DNA from: Chitinophagaceae bacterium | Lineage (GTDB): Bacteria; Bacteroidota; Bacteroidia; Chitinophagales; Chitinophagaceae | Direction: 5' to 3' | NCBI GenBank assembly: GCA_016720825.1 | Contig: JADKJV010000009.1 | Coordinates: 105,358 to 169,357 of the forward strand | Length of the DNA stretch: 64,000 nt | Shown: positions 35,053 to 44,328 of the stretch, one piece after another | Position numbering within the stretch: the stretch's first letter is position 1 | Layout: each line of letters begins with the position of its first letter | The notes under the pieces: generated by a model | What the model was told of the DNA's origin: nothing | Seen by the model: only the letters and a program-made list of their open reading frames with translations | Database searches by the model: none | Translations under genes and position numbers: made by a program

Positions 35053-36113
35053 TTATTTGATAAGTGATCTGTAAACCGACAGGTATTCCCTGGCTTTATC
35101 TTCCCATTTAAATGCTTCACCCCGCAGCCTGATTTTCTGATCGAGGCCGTTTTTGCGGTATTCGGCCATACCGTGGCTGAATACTTCGCGCATATGATCG
35201 GGATTAAAATTCCTGAAATAAAACGACACATCCCCTCCTACTTCCGGAAGCGAAGTGAGGTGTGATAAAAAAACGGGTTTCCCGAACTGCATTGCTTCCA
35301 CAACGGGGGCACCAAACCCTTCAGCCAGCGAAGGCATCAGGAAAGCTTCACAGTTTTTAAAATACCAGGCTTTATCCGCTTCTGATACTGGTACGAGGAT
35401 TTTAAGCCGGTCTTCCACACCCAGTTCTGCAGCCTGCTGTTTCATTTGCCGGATATAATCAGGTTCATCCAGCCTGCCTGCAACAATGATTTCAATTTCC
35501 TGCTGCACCAGCAAAGGAACCAGCGTATGGAAATTTTTCTTGCGGTTTACATAGCCCATTGCAAAAACAAATGGCTTGCCGGGCCGGTAACCTTCCGGAT
35601 GGTCAGGCGGGATATTCACATGATGCGTACCATTATGGATTACAAAAACCGGTTTGTTTCCGGTGTCAAGCTGGGTGACCACATCTTTTTTACAATGATG
35701 GGATATGCAGACGATGGCATCACTGCGGTCAATCAATGATTGGGTATGCTGAAGGCTATGACGCCGTTCTTTGGCCGATTTTTCCTCGTACAGGCAATTG
35801 ATGTCATGGATAGTGAGCAGGATCTTCAGACGTGGATTCGGTTTGGGAAGGATACGTCCGGACTGGAAAGGGGCATGCCAGATATCACAATGCCGCAGAC
35901 CGGGATTAAAAAAACGGTGGTGCCATTTTTTTCTGCAATACATTTTTCCGGGTTGGGGAATACCTGTGTTTCAGCAGCGGGAACATAAAAGCGTATGTCT
36001 TCACCTGCAGGCTTATCAAGCAGCAGGCTGACGTGTTTACCCAGATTCAGGCAGTAGTGATACAGGCCTGAGTCCCGGTAACGCATGAGGTCGCAATCCA
36101 GTATAATCCGCAT
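35053..36113 (-). CDS. Glycosyltransferase group 1 (frameshifted)
   Basis: A GT4-like (GT-B fold) enzyme of about 350 residues. The N-terminal piece (36113 to about 35935) begins MRIILDCDLMRYRDSGLYHY. The main piece (35943-35053) continues HRFFNPGLRHCDIWHAPFQSG, LTIHDINCLYEEK, AIVCISHHCKKDV, FAMGYVNRKKNFHTLVPL, MPSLAEGFGAPVVEAM and LPEVGGDVSFYF, with the donor-site Glu in EGFGAPVVEA. Adding one A to the A7 run (plus-strand T7 at 35926-35932) links them as AEKKWHHRFF. It resembles the divergent glycosyltransferase 2 along its whole length and is followed by the methyltransferase. Confidence 0.82.
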
Positions 36114-36272
36114 TTTCGGGTTTGTCATAACAGTGATTCCTTGATATGGTCAACGCTGAGGCGCATTAAGTAATCACCAATTGTGGAGTACAGGGTGCAA
36201 ATTTTCTGAATGCAGTTACATTTATCCGGGTTGCTATGACACATAGTGGGGTGTACCCTCTTAAACTATACC

Positions 36273-36488
36273 ATGCGGAGGATATTATTTGATTGTGAGC
36301 GGATGAAGTATCCTGATACAGGGCTCTATCATTACTGCCTGAACCTGGGGAGATATCTGGAAAAAAATACAGATCTCCGCAGGGAGTCCATCCATTTTTA
36401 CACACCACCTGGTGAATCACATCATTTTTTTAACGACCGACAGCATGTTACACAGAATCCCTGCACAAGTTTGTATTGCCGCCTTTAA
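36273..36488 (+). CDS. Glycosyltransferase group 1 paralogue, 5' piece
   Basis: The N-terminal 70 residues of a second GT4-like enzyme, starting MRRILFDCERMKYPDTGLYHY. This is closely like the start of the divergent glycosyltransferase 1. The frame leaves the protein at CCC (36459-36461), where one more C gives NPLHKFVLPPLTGFDIWHA. That middle stretch (36461 to about 36621) is in another frame and carries VVLSVHDLNFMYDDKKSPAK. The pieces together make one gene of about 1,060 bp. Confidence 0.7.
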   Translation: MRRILFDCERMKYPDTGLYHYCLNLGRYLEKNTDLRRESIHFYTPPGESHHFFNDRQHVTQNPCTSLYCRL

Positions 36489-36621
36489 CCGGTTTTGATA
36501 TATGGCATGCAACATACCAGAATACCCGGTATATGCCTGTAATGAACCGGAAGATTAAAGTGGTGTTATCGGTGCATGACCTCAATTTCATGTATGATGA
36601 CAAAAAATCCCCTGCAAAAAA

Positions 36622-37329
36622 CAAAAGTACCTGCATCACCTGCAGCAGCTGATTAACCGGGCAGATGCCATTGTCTGCATTTCTGAATTCAGCAAAGCGG
36701 ATGTGATGAAACATTGTGACACCCGGAATAAACCGGTATATGTGATCCTGAACGGATCTAACCTGCTGGAAGAACCAGAACTGGACGAACATTCCTATAT
36801 CCCGGGCCAGCCGTTTTTATTTTCTATTGGTGTAATGCAGCGTAAAAAAAATTATCACGTGTTGTTTCCATTATTACAGGAAAAGAAAATGGAATTAGTG
36901 ATTGCCGGCCGGCCGGATGACAGCCAGTATTTACAATTCCTCCGGAGAAAATCCTGGGAAATGGGCGTTGAAAAAAAGGTTCGTATCCTGGGCAGGATTA
37001 CGGAGAAAGAAAAATCCTGGTACTTCAATCATTGCCGTGCTTTTGCTTTTCCTTCAGTATCGGAAGGTTTTGGTTTGCCGGTGGTGGAAGCGATGAGTTG
37101 CGGCAAACCGTTGTTTCTTTCCGGGTTAACAGCCCTGCCGGAAATTGGCGGAGATGTATCTTTTTATTTTAATGATTTTAACCCGCTCCACATGCAGCAG
37201 GTATTTGATGCCGGCATGCTGAGTTATAAAACAGAAGATATGGCAGTAAAGATCAGGGAGCGGAGCAGTCATTTTTGCTGGCACCGCGCTGCCAGGCAAT
37301 ACCTGGAAGTTTACCGTTCACTATATTGA
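36622..37329 (+). CDS. Glycosyltransferase group 1 paralogue, 3' piece
   Basis: The main catalytic part of glycosyltransferase 2. It carries QKYLHHLQQLINRADAIVCI, SIGVMQRKKNYHVLFPLL, FAFPSVSEGFGLPVVEAMSC (donor-site Glu) and LPEIGGDVSFYFNDF. It joins the middle stretch if one A is added to the A6 run at 36616-36621. The ORF with its own ATG starts at 36703, but that is internal to the domain. It ends 16 bp before the ABC exporter, so the two are likely an operon. Confidence 0.82.
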   Translation, partial: QKYLHHLQQLINRADAIVCISEFSKADVMKHCDTRNKPVYVILNGSNLLEEPELDEHSYIPGQPFLFSIGVMQRKKNYHVLFPLLQEKKMELVIAGRPDDSQYLQFLRRKSWEMGVEKKVRILGRITEKEKSWYFNHCRAFAFPSVSEGFGLPVVEAMSCGKPLFLSGLTALPEIGGDVSFYFNDFNPLHMQQVFDAGMLSYKTEDMAVKIRERSSHFCWHRAARQYLEVYRSLY

Positions 37330-37345
37330 ATAACACTACCCAAGC

Positions 37346-39181
37346 ATGAAAGTTTACAGAAGATTACTGGCATATGCCCGGCCGTACAGGTGGTTTGTAA
37401 TCCCCTTTTCTGTATTTACCATACTGGGGGTTATATTCAGTGTATTCCAGTTTGCACTGATTATCCCGCTGCTGAATGTGTTATTCAATTCAGGGATGGA
37501 TCATAATTCAGTGGCCGCACCGGCGTTTTCCATGTCAGCCGGATTTTTCCGCGACAGTTTTTATTATGAAGTGTACCGGCTCAAGGCCCTGAACCCGGCC
37601 TATGCACTTTATTTTATTACGCTCGTGATTGTTTGTTCGGTTTTATTATCCAATCTCTTTCGTTATCTCGCCCAGCGTACGTTGATCAAGGCGCGTACCC
37701 TGCTGGTGAAACGTATCCGGGAAGCCCTGTTTGAAAAAATCAATCACCTGCACATGGGTTTTTTCACCAATGAACATAAGGGTGATCTGATCTCCCGGAT
37801 GAATTCAGATGTATTTGAAATTGAAAGTGTGGCAGCCGGTTCACTCGAAGTATTGATTAAAGAACCATCCCTGGTGATCGGGTATTTTGTGGCGTTGTTC
37901 AGTATATCCACCCAACTCACTTTATTTACTTTATTTATCATTCCCATTTCTGCACTTGGCATTGCTGCGGTACAGCGTAAGTTGAAAAAAGATGCCAAAG
38001 ATGCACAAGCTTCTATTGGCCGGTTGCTCACCATTATGGATGAAACACTCACCGGCATGCGGGTGATCCGTGCATTTAACGCAACCGGTTTTACATTGAA
38101 AAAATTTGCGCGCGAAAATGATTTCTACCGCAATGCCAGCCTGCAGGGATTCCGCCGCAGGGAAATGGCTCCTGCATTTTCAGAAGCAGCAGGTGTGATG
38201 GTTGTAGCCGGTATATTATTATATGGCGGGAGTCTCATTTTAAAAAACGGGCAGACTGCTGCCGGCATACAAGCCAGTGAATTCATTGCATTCATCGCTA
38301 TTTTTTCCCAGGTGCTGCGGCCGGCCAAAGCGATGGTGGTTGCCGGTGCCAATATCCAGCGCGGCCGCGGTGCAGGTGAAAGAATCCTTGAAATCATTGA
38401 TAAAAACATTGAAGTAAAAGACCGGGAAAATGCCCGTGCACTTAAATCTTTTCAGGAGTCTATTGAATTCAGGGATGTTTGTTTTGCGTACAATGATGCA
38501 CCAATACTGAAAAATATAAATTTCATAATTCCAAAAGGCAAAACCATTGCGCTCATCGGGCCTTCGAGTGTTGGTAAATCCACCATTGCCGATTTAGTGC
38601 CCCGGTTTTATGATGTAAAATCAGGTGGTATTTATCTCGATGGCACAGATATCAGGGATTTCACGATGGAGTCACTGCGACAGGTGATGAGTTTTGTAAC
38701 GCAGGAATCATTCCTGTTCAACGACACCATCTTTAATAATATCGCACTCAGCCGGCCGGATGCCAGCCTGGAAGAAATAGTGCAGGCCGCAAAAATTGCC
38801 CATGCGCATGATTTCATTATGGAAACAGAAAAAGGGTATGATACAGTTACCGGCGACCGGGGCATCCGTTTATCAGGCGGGCAAAGGCAGCGGATTTGTA
38901 TTGCCCGTGCGGTGTTGAAAAATCCTTCTTTACTGATTTTAGATGAAGCCACTTCCTCTTTGGATACCGAATCTGAAAGAGTAGTGCAGGATGCACTGGC
39001 TAACCTGATGAAGGGCCGGACCACGCTTGTGATTGCACATCGCCTGAGTACTATCCGGGAAGCCGATGAAATTATCGTTATGCGCGAAGGTGAGATCGTG
39101 GAAAGAGGCAGTCATGATGAACTGGTGGAACTGGAAGAAGGTGTTTATAAGAAACTGAGCAAGATGCAGTATTTCTCCTGA
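37346..39181 (+). CDS. MsbA-type ABC exporter (fused permease and ATPase)
   Basis: A 611-residue half-transporter. The six-helix membrane domain covers about residues 1-330. The nucleotide-binding domain has Walker A IGPSSVGKSTIADL near 413, Q-loop FVTQESFL, signature IRLSGGQRQRICIARA, Walker B LLILDEATSSLDTES and the H-loop IAHRLSTIREADEI. It should work as a homodimer in the inner membrane exporting a lipid-linked or amphiphilic substrate (family knowledge). Co-transcription with a glycosyltransferase suggests a glycolipid or polysaccharide precursor. Confidence 0.9.
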   Translation: MKVYRRLLAYARPYRWFVIPFSVFTILGVIFSVFQFALIIPLLNVLFNSGMDHNSVAAPAFSMSAGFFRDSFYYEVYRLKALNPAYALYFITLVIVCSVLLSNLFRYLAQRTLIKARTLLVKRIREALFEKINHLHMGFFTNEHKGDLISRMNSDVFEIESVAAGSLEVLIKEPSLVIGYFVALFSISTQLTLFTLFIIPISALGIAAVQRKLKKDAKDAQASIGRLLTIMDETLTGMRVIRAFNATGFTLKKFARENDFYRNASLQGFRRREMAPAFSEAAGVMVVAGILLYGGSLILKNGQTAAGIQASEFIAFIAIFSQVLRPAKAMVVAGANIQRGRGAGERILEIIDKNIEVKDRENARALKSFQESIEFRDVCFAYNDAPILKNINFIIPKGKTIALIGPSSVGKSTIADLVPRFYDVKSGGIYLDGTDIRDFTMESLRQVMSFVTQESFLFNDTIFNNIALSRPDASLEEIVQAAKIAHAHDFIMETEKGYDTVTGDRGIRLSGGQRQRICIARAVLKNPSLLILDEATSSLDTESERVVQDALANLMKGRTTLVIAHRLSTIREADEIIVMREGEIVERGSHDELVELEEGVYKKLSKMQYFS

Positions 39182-39341
39182 TCTGCTGCTTTCGTCCTGC
39201 GGGAAAACACAAATGACAACCGGAATAAACAGGTTCAGTAAAACCTGTCATGAAATTCAGCTAAAACCACCCATTCAGGGGTCCGGCCGCCTGTCCATTT
39301 TCAGTCAATCAAACCAGATAAATCTTATCTTATAAAAAAAT

Positions 39342-39357
39342 CCGGACACCTGTCCGG
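39342..39357. other. Palindrome upstream of the YciI-sigma unit
   Basis: CCGGACA and TGTCCGG separated by two bases, with an A7 run on the left, lie 61 bp before the YciI ATG in the gap 39182-39417. Read on the minus strand it looks like a terminator, but no minus-strand gene leads into it. An operator or a stray hairpin are alternatives. Confidence 0.3.
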
Positions 39358-39417
39358 AACCGGTACCTCCATTCGTCAATAAGAGGTAACTCATTTTAAA
39401 CAAACAAAAACTCTCGT

Positions 39418-39756
39418 ATGGAAAAGTTCATGCTTATTTTTCACGGAGGCACTGCCTCTAACCCCAGTCCTGAAGAAATGCAGGCCGGTATGGGTAAATG
39501 GATGACCTGGATTGACCAGCTGGCCAAAGCCGGTACGTATGTAACCGGTGAACCGCTGCACCGCGGCGGGAAACTGGTAAGCGGTAACGGCGGCAGTACG
39601 GTAACTGACGGTCCTTTCACGGAAGGCAAAGAAGTGGTAGGGGGCTATTTCATTATCAATGCAGCCGATCTGGATGAAGCCGTTGCTATTTCAAAAGGCT
39701 ATCCTGATTTTGACAAAGGCGGTACAGTCCAGGTTCGCCAGGTGATGAAAATGTAA
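39418..39756 (+). CDS. YciI-like (DGPF domain) protein
   Basis: A 112-residue protein of the YCII-related/DGPF family: it starts MEKFMLIFHGG and has the family motif TDGPFTEGKEVVGGYFII at about residues 63-80, followed by LDEAVAISKGYPDF. The family has a ferredoxin-like fold with a conserved Asp-His type site; activity is mostly unknown. It stops 4 bp before the sigma factor gene, the pairing seen for ECF42-type sigma factors. Confidence 0.9.
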   Translation: MEKFMLIFHGGTASNPSPEEMQAGMGKWMTWIDQLAKAGTYVTGEPLHRGGKLVSGNGGSTVTDGPFTEGKEVVGGYFIINAADLDEAVAISKGYPDFDKGGTVQVRQVMKM

Positions 39757-39760
39757 ATGC

Positions 39761-41035
39761 ATGCCAGCTTCTGATCCTGCCATGCATCAATTAGTCAATC
39801 ATCTTTTCCGGCAGGAGTCGGGAAAGATGATTGCCGTTTTAACCAATATCCTCGGCTTTGGGCAATATGAAACGGCGGAAGACCTGGTGCAGGATACCTT
39901 GCTGCAGGCGATGAACACCTGGTCCTACGGCGGTATTCCCGAAAAACCGGAAGCCTGGTTATACCGTGTGGCGCATAATAAAGCGATTGACCTGATCCGC
40001 AGGAAAAAACGTTTTTGGGAACTGACACCGGAGTATGCACACCTGCTGGAATCCGAATGGACTGATACGGAAAAATCGCAGCAGATCTTTCTGGAAAATG
40101 AAATCCAGGACAGCCAGCTGCGGATGATATTTGCCTGCTGCCATCCGGCCATCCCGGCAGAATCACAGGTGGCTTTCGTTTTAAAAACATTGTGCGGTTT
40201 AAGTGTCCGGGAAATAGCGAGGGCCTTCCTCAGCCCGGAAGAAACAATCAGCAAAAGGATTTACCGGGCTAAAGAGAAAATTAAAACGGCCGGCATCGCA
40301 CTGACCGTTCCGCAGGGAAATGAATTACCGGACAGGATGGATGCAGTGCTGACCTGTTTGTATCTTTTATTCAACGAAGGTTATAATTCTTCGCACCCTG
40401 AAATGCTGATCCGGGAAGATCTTTGTTATGAAGCCATGCGGCTATGTTATCTGCTGACAGAAAATAACCGGACTGTATTCCCCAGATGCAAGGCATTGCT
40501 TTCTTTGTTTTGTTTCCAGGCCTCCCGTTTGCGGGCAAGGATGGATGATAAAGGGAATATTATTTTAATTAAATACCAGGACCGCAGCCAGTGGAGCAAA
40601 CCATTAATCCAGAAAGGCTATCAATACCTGGTGGCGGGGGCAGAACTATTTTCCATTTCGCCTTATCACCTTGAAGCTGCCATTGCTTCGCTGCATGCTG
40701 TTTCACCATCGTTTGAAAAAACAGACTGGAAAGCCATTCACCAGTTATATGAGAAATTGTATGAGCTGCAACCAGGTCCTGTTGTGGCAATGAATAAAGC
40801 CATTGCTTCTGCCTATGCCTTAAGTAAAGAGCAGGCGTTAATTGAACTGGCTGCCATCAAAGGGCTAGATAAAAACCACCTGTATTATGCAAGCATGGGT
40901 GAATTGTACATGGAACTGAATGAACCCGGCAAGGCTAAAAATTTATTTGAAAAAGCATTATCACTCACCGACTCATTACCCGAGCAACAATTGCTCCTGG
41001 CAAAAATCAGCGTTTGCCAGAGTGAACTTTCTTAA
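39761..41035 (+). CDS. ECF-type RNA polymerase sigma factor with C-terminal TPR-like extension (ECF42-like)
   Basis: A 424-residue sigma factor. Region 2 covers about residues 20-95 (YETAEDLVQDTLLQAM, EAWLYRVAHNKAIDLIRR) and region 4 about 125-185 (LKTLCGLSVREIARAF, SKRIYRAKEKIK). The extra C-terminal domain of about 230 residues carries FNEGYNSSH and LCYEAMRLCYLL (DUF6596) and ends in TPR-like helices. In the ECF42 group such an extension replaces a classical anti-sigma factor and the neighbour is a DGPF protein, as here. The start MPASDPAMHQL at 39761 leaves four bases after the YciI stop. Confidence 0.9.
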   Translation: MPASDPAMHQLVNHLFRQESGKMIAVLTNILGFGQYETAEDLVQDTLLQAMNTWSYGGIPEKPEAWLYRVAHNKAIDLIRRKKRFWELTPEYAHLLESEWTDTEKSQQIFLENEIQDSQLRMIFACCHPAIPAESQVAFVLKTLCGLSVREIARAFLSPEETISKRIYRAKEKIKTAGIALTVPQGNELPDRMDAVLTCLYLLFNEGYNSSHPEMLIREDLCYEAMRLCYLLTENNRTVFPRCKALLSLFCFQASRLRARMDDKGNIILIKYQDRSQWSKPLIQKGYQYLVAGAELFSISPYHLEAAIASLHAVSPSFEKTDWKAIHQLYEKLYELQPGPVVAMNKAIASAYALSKEQALIELAAIKGLDKNHLYYASMGELYMELNEPGKAKNLFEKALSLTDSLPEQQLLLAKISVCQSELS

Positions 41036-41292
41036 TGCGTGGTTTGTAAGAACGGCGGTGACCAATCTGCCGCATCCAAAAACTATTATAAACATCTTAA
41101 GCCAGCACTGAAATCAAATGGATTTTCAACCATTCTCCACGCCGAATTGACATCAAAAGCAACAATTATAACATTACAGATCACCCGGACCAAGGCTGGC
41201 AACAATCATAAACTACGCAATGAATTTGCACTATATTTATCAGGACAACTTTATTATGTTAGTGAACCAGGTACTACTTATTACACCCCTTT

Positions 41293-41901
41293 ATGCCTGC
41301 TTCTGATTTAACCAAAGAGATTCTCCGGAAGCACAATGTTCTGACTGGTTTCAGCCGGTTTATCTATTTTTCATTATTTGCAATTGCTCTCAATCTAATA
41401 GACAGTCTGCTCGGTGCTTATCCGGATTGGGGAGCCGTCTATGTGTTAAGTCCATCTGCCATTTCCCTGATCATTTCCCTGTTTATTTTCAGGAAGGGTC
41501 ATACACTGGCAGCCCGGGTTATTGCGGCACTGACGTTTAATGTTATATTTCTGCTGATCTCCCTTCATCTCGGGCAGGGAGGCGGCACTTACCTGTATTA
41601 TTTCCCTTTCACCATGGCCTTTGTTTATCTGTTCTGGTCAGATAGCAACCCCTATTATACGACGGCCCTTGTGGTAACCAACCTGCTATTTTTGGCAGCC
41701 TGTCTGGTTTTTGAACCCGATAAACCCCAGAATTATGATGTGCCGGAATCTAAAATGAGGTACATATTTATACTGACATTTATTATCTCATTTTCGCTGA
41801 CGATGTATTTCTTTTTCCTGATTTACAATTTTCAGCAAACATTGTACAAACGGATCATGAACCTGGAAAAGAGAACCAGGTTAACCAGCTCCGTTCAGTA
41901 A
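41293..41901 (+). CDS. Degenerate membrane histidine kinase, 5' part (membrane domain)
   Basis: About 200 residues with six hydrophobic segments (for example YFSLFAIALNLIDSLLG, VLSPSAISLIISLFIF, YIFILTFIISFSLTMYFFF). It then enters a cytoplasmic linker, IMNLEK. The frame stops at 41901, but the next frame continues ENQVNQLRSVIESQEKNNEQL if one A is added to the A4 at 41877-41880. The membrane part resembles the sensor region of Bacteroidota NarX-like kinases. The gap 41036-41292 before it holds a 90-codon open frame but no supported gene. Confidence 0.65.
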   Translation: MPASDLTKEILRKHNVLTGFSRFIYFSLFAIALNLIDSLLGAYPDWGAVYVLSPSAISLIISLFIFRKGHTLAARVIAALTFNVIFLLISLHLGQGGGTYLYYFPFTMAFVYLFWSDSNPYYTTALVVTNLLFLAACLVFEPDKPQNYDVPESKMRYIFILTFIISFSLTMYFFFLIYNFQQTLYKRIMNLEKRTRLTSSVQ

Positions 41902-41933
41902 TTGAATCCCAGGAAAAAAATAATGAGCAGCTT

Positions 41934-42506
41934 ATGCTGGAGCTCCGTGACAACATCAACCAGACATTAAATGCCTCAAGGATTTATCTGGAAAAAAGTA
42001 TGGAAGAACCCGGCAATCCGGCTTTTATTGCCAAGAGCCAGGAACTGACCAGCGAAGCTATTCATACACTGACCATGCTATGTGTTACCCTTTACCCGGC
42101 CGTAGTGAAAGATGTTGGCCTGAAAGAAGGTCTCCGGGAATTTGTAAAAGAAGTACAGTTAATCAGTCCGCTTGAAGTTGAACTTTCTTTTAAATCCGGC
42201 GATCCGGATGCATTGTCCGCCAAAGACAAACTGGCTGTTTTCCGGATCATCCAGGATTGTATTGCCCGGCTGTTGAAATCACCAGATGTTACAATTGTTG
42301 TGATAGAAATTGAAATGCCACCCGGAAAAATCATTATCACTTTCCTGCAGGATGGTCCCCGGCTGGAATTCGCAGACCCGGATTCAGATATCAGCTTTTC
42401 CAATATCGAAACACGTATCTCTTCTTATAAAGGCACCATTCAGTACAGGAAAGAAGGCGCACAGGAAGCGGCAGTAATCCATTTATACATTCCGGCATCT
42501 GCCTAG
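41934..42506 (+). CDS. Degenerate membrane histidine kinase, 3' part (HisKA_3/HATPase remnant)
   Basis: The frame is open from about 41880 and encodes MLELRDNINQTLNASRIYLE, which aligns with the HisKA_3 helix (normally ELHDNxxQxLxxxKLYLE) but has Arg where the phospho-acceptor His belongs. The ATPase-like domain ends with FLQDGPRLEF in place of the DNGxGF box and FSNIETRISSYKGTIQYR in place of the GIGLxNI box. The N box Asn is also not evident (QDCIARLLKSP). It is therefore unlikely to phosphorylate in the normal way. The 3' end overlaps the convergent gene by 4 bp. Confidence 0.65.
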   Translation: MLELRDNINQTLNASRIYLEKSMEEPGNPAFIAKSQELTSEAIHTLTMLCVTLYPAVVKDVGLKEGLREFVKEVQLISPLEVELSFKSGDPDALSAKDKLAVFRIIQDCIARLLKSPDVTIVVIEIEMPPGKIIITFLQDGPRLEFADPDSDISFSNIETRISSYKGTIQYRKEGAQEAAVIHLYIPASA

Positions 42507-43054
42507 TGATTTACCTTATTTTTTGCATCTCCATTTTCATATAGGATCCGGTAATAAGGCCTGACACCGATGAAGCTTCCTTCAGTTGCATAGATGTTGC
42601 GGAGGAGTTCTGCCCATTTTATTGTTGCTGAAATTTCTCCCGTCTCCGTATTCAAATACAATCGCTGGCAGATTCTCATGCTTGTAAACGAGCCGGTACT
42701 CAATTTTTGCCGGACTACTGTGAATCCTTTGTTTGCCCCGGCCAGTAAAGTTTCTGTGGTATCAGCCGGCATTTGCCAGGTATAAATTTCCGTAGCAGGA
42801 ACCGGGTGACCGGATAACGCGTCGTAAAAAACTATTTTTTGCAGACTGGCCAGATTGAATAGCAGTTGCGGAACTGTCTGCCTGGCAGAATCTTTGCTAT
42901 TATTTTCATTGCCGGGAGAAAACTGCAACAGCCAGGTAATTTGACCGGCATTCAGCACGATGGTATCTTCTTTTAAAATATACCGGTGATCTGGTTGCGC
43001 TACAAGAGCAAAGGATGCTGAAAGTCCAGAAATAAAGAAGAACAGGTATTTCAT
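42503..43054 (-). CDS. Uncharacterised secreted protein
   Basis: A 183-residue protein with a signal peptide (residues 1-19, ending LVAQ). The mature part has EIYTWQMPADTTETLL and ICQRLYLNTETGEISATIKW, with alternating hydrophobic residues that suggest beta structure. I do not recognise a family. It is the last gene of a minus-strand run of small genes (42.5-45.7 kb), 36 bp after its upstream neighbour. Confidence 0.55.
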   Translation of the reverse strand: MKYLFFFISGLSASFALVAQPDHRYILKEDTIVLNAGQITWLLQFSPGNENNSKDSARQTVPQLLFNLASLQKIVFYDALSGHPVPATEIYTWQMPADTTETLLAGANKGFTVVRQKLSTGSFTSMRICQRLYLNTETGEISATIKWAELLRNIYATEGSFIGVRPYYRILYENGDAKNKVNH

Positions 43055-43090
43055 ACCGGGTAATTTTTTAAGTGATGTAAAGCAACGAGA

Positions 43091-43792
43091 TTAGTCCTCC
43101 CCTTCCTTTTTGGGAAACATTTTATAAAATGATTCCTGGGATATCATTTGGGTGCCGGGCGTGCGAACGTCGGGTTTAATGAGTAAATGAAGCGGGCCGC
43201 CGGATTCCCAATTCACCACCATATAATGTTGTTCAGTAACCAGGAAATAATATTTCCCATCAACGTGGTCAACAAGATTGAAAACTTTCAGTATCTGTTC
43301 TTCCGATAATGGGTCTGTTTGACCAAAATTGACAACAGGCTGGTAGTTTTTGAAATACCCGCAATAACCCTTCGGGTACACACCAGTTACTTCAGGCGGA
43401 TTGCCGGTAAAATATTTGTTGAAATCTTCAAACCAGTAATGCGACTCCACTTTGAATTCTTCCGGTTTGATTTCGGTAAAGTCAAGCCCTGTGTACCAGT
43501 TCCGGTTGATGCAAACATTATTGGTAAGTGCCGCAATAGATTCGGCATCGCTATCCGCCAGTTGAGCGTGGTCAGTCAGGTGCAGGAGTAAAAAACGGAG
43601 CATGCAGGTTACCAGTGCCTGCTTATCACTACGGAAACCTTGTCTTACCACTTTGGTGATATACAAATCCCCTTCCATTTGTTTTCCTGTTAATATCACA
43701 TAATCATCATGGGGAAGTTTTGCGCCATCCATGCAGTTGCGGATGTATTCTTCCGTGACAACAAAACCGGACTGGCTGTATGGATTAAGCAT
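43091..43792 (-). CDS. Uncharacterised cytoplasmic protein
   Basis: A 233-residue soluble protein without signal or membrane segments. It is rich in aromatic residues (NWYTGLDFTEIKPEEF, YWFEDFNKYF, GYCGYFKNYQ) and carries an LTNNVCINRNWY stretch. I do not recognise a family. It lies 36 bp upstream of the secreted protein on the same strand. Confidence 0.55.
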   Translation of the reverse strand: MLNPYSQSGFVVTEEYIRNCMDGAKLPHDDYVILTGKQMEGDLYITKVVRQGFRSDKQALVTCMLRFLLLHLTDHAQLADSDAESIAALTNNVCINRNWYTGLDFTEIKPEEFKVESHYWFEDFNKYFTGNPPEVTGVYPKGYCGYFKNYQPVVNFGQTDPLSEEQILKVFNLVDHVDGKYYFLVTEQHYMVVNWESGGPLHLLIKPDVRTPGTQMISQESFYKMFPKKEGED

Positions 43793-43849
43793 TGAAAAGA
43801 ATTGAGCAATATTTACAGATCATTACCTGTGACATTTCAATTCATTTGG

Positions 43850-44236
43850 CTATTTCTTAATGGCTATTTTTCTCCGCAAAGATTGAACAGCACTATGCAA
43901 AAGACTTTCGATAAAAAACCCGGCAGCCATACCAGCCAACACTGCTGGAATCCAGTCCCAGTGAAATACCAGCTTGAATAACAGGAAAGCGGCAACTATG
44001 CCCAATCCACTATATGGAAGTAGATTTTTGTAGTCCGGATGTACATCATACTCCCCTTTCAACATTTTCATATTGTCAATTCCCTTTCTGCAGCCAGGGC
44101 AGATGATAACCGGAGGAATATCCCCGAAGCCGATAAAACTGGATTTACTGCTGATCATTTCACCCAGTACGTACGACTGGGCGCTTTTTGTAAGCTGCCT
44201 TTTGCAATGAGGGCAATAAAAGGTTTCGGCTGGCAT
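43850..44236 (-). CDS. Zinc-ribbon membrane protein, uncharacterised
   Basis: A 128-residue protein. Two Cys pairs, FYCPHCKRQL (residues 8-11) and IICPGCRKGID (about 46-49), form a zinc ribbon. Then come one or two hydrophobic segments (LGIVAAFLLFKLVFHW and IPAVLAGMAAGFFIESLL) and a basic C-terminus RRKIAIKK. This looks like a small membrane protein with a cytoplasmic zinc ribbon. The function is unknown. Confidence 0.6.
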   Translation of the reverse strand: MPAETFYCPHCKRQLTKSAQSYVLGEMISSKSSFIGFGDIPPVIICPGCRKGIDNMKMLKGEYDVHPDYKNLLPYSGLGIVAAFLLFKLVFHWDWIPAVLAGMAAGFFIESLLHSAVQSLRRKIAIKK

Positions 44237-44328
44237 ATAGAACTGGTTTATTTAAACAACTACAGGCAATGCATGTAAGAACCCTATGTTAAACTGTTTA
44301 TCATGGTTATGCCTTTAATAAACATGTT

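Noticed and set aside
41039..41311. 90-codon open frame between the sigma factor and the membrane kinase
   Set aside because: It starts 4 bp after the sigma stop and overlaps the next gene, and its sequence resembles no family. Coding content is not convincing.
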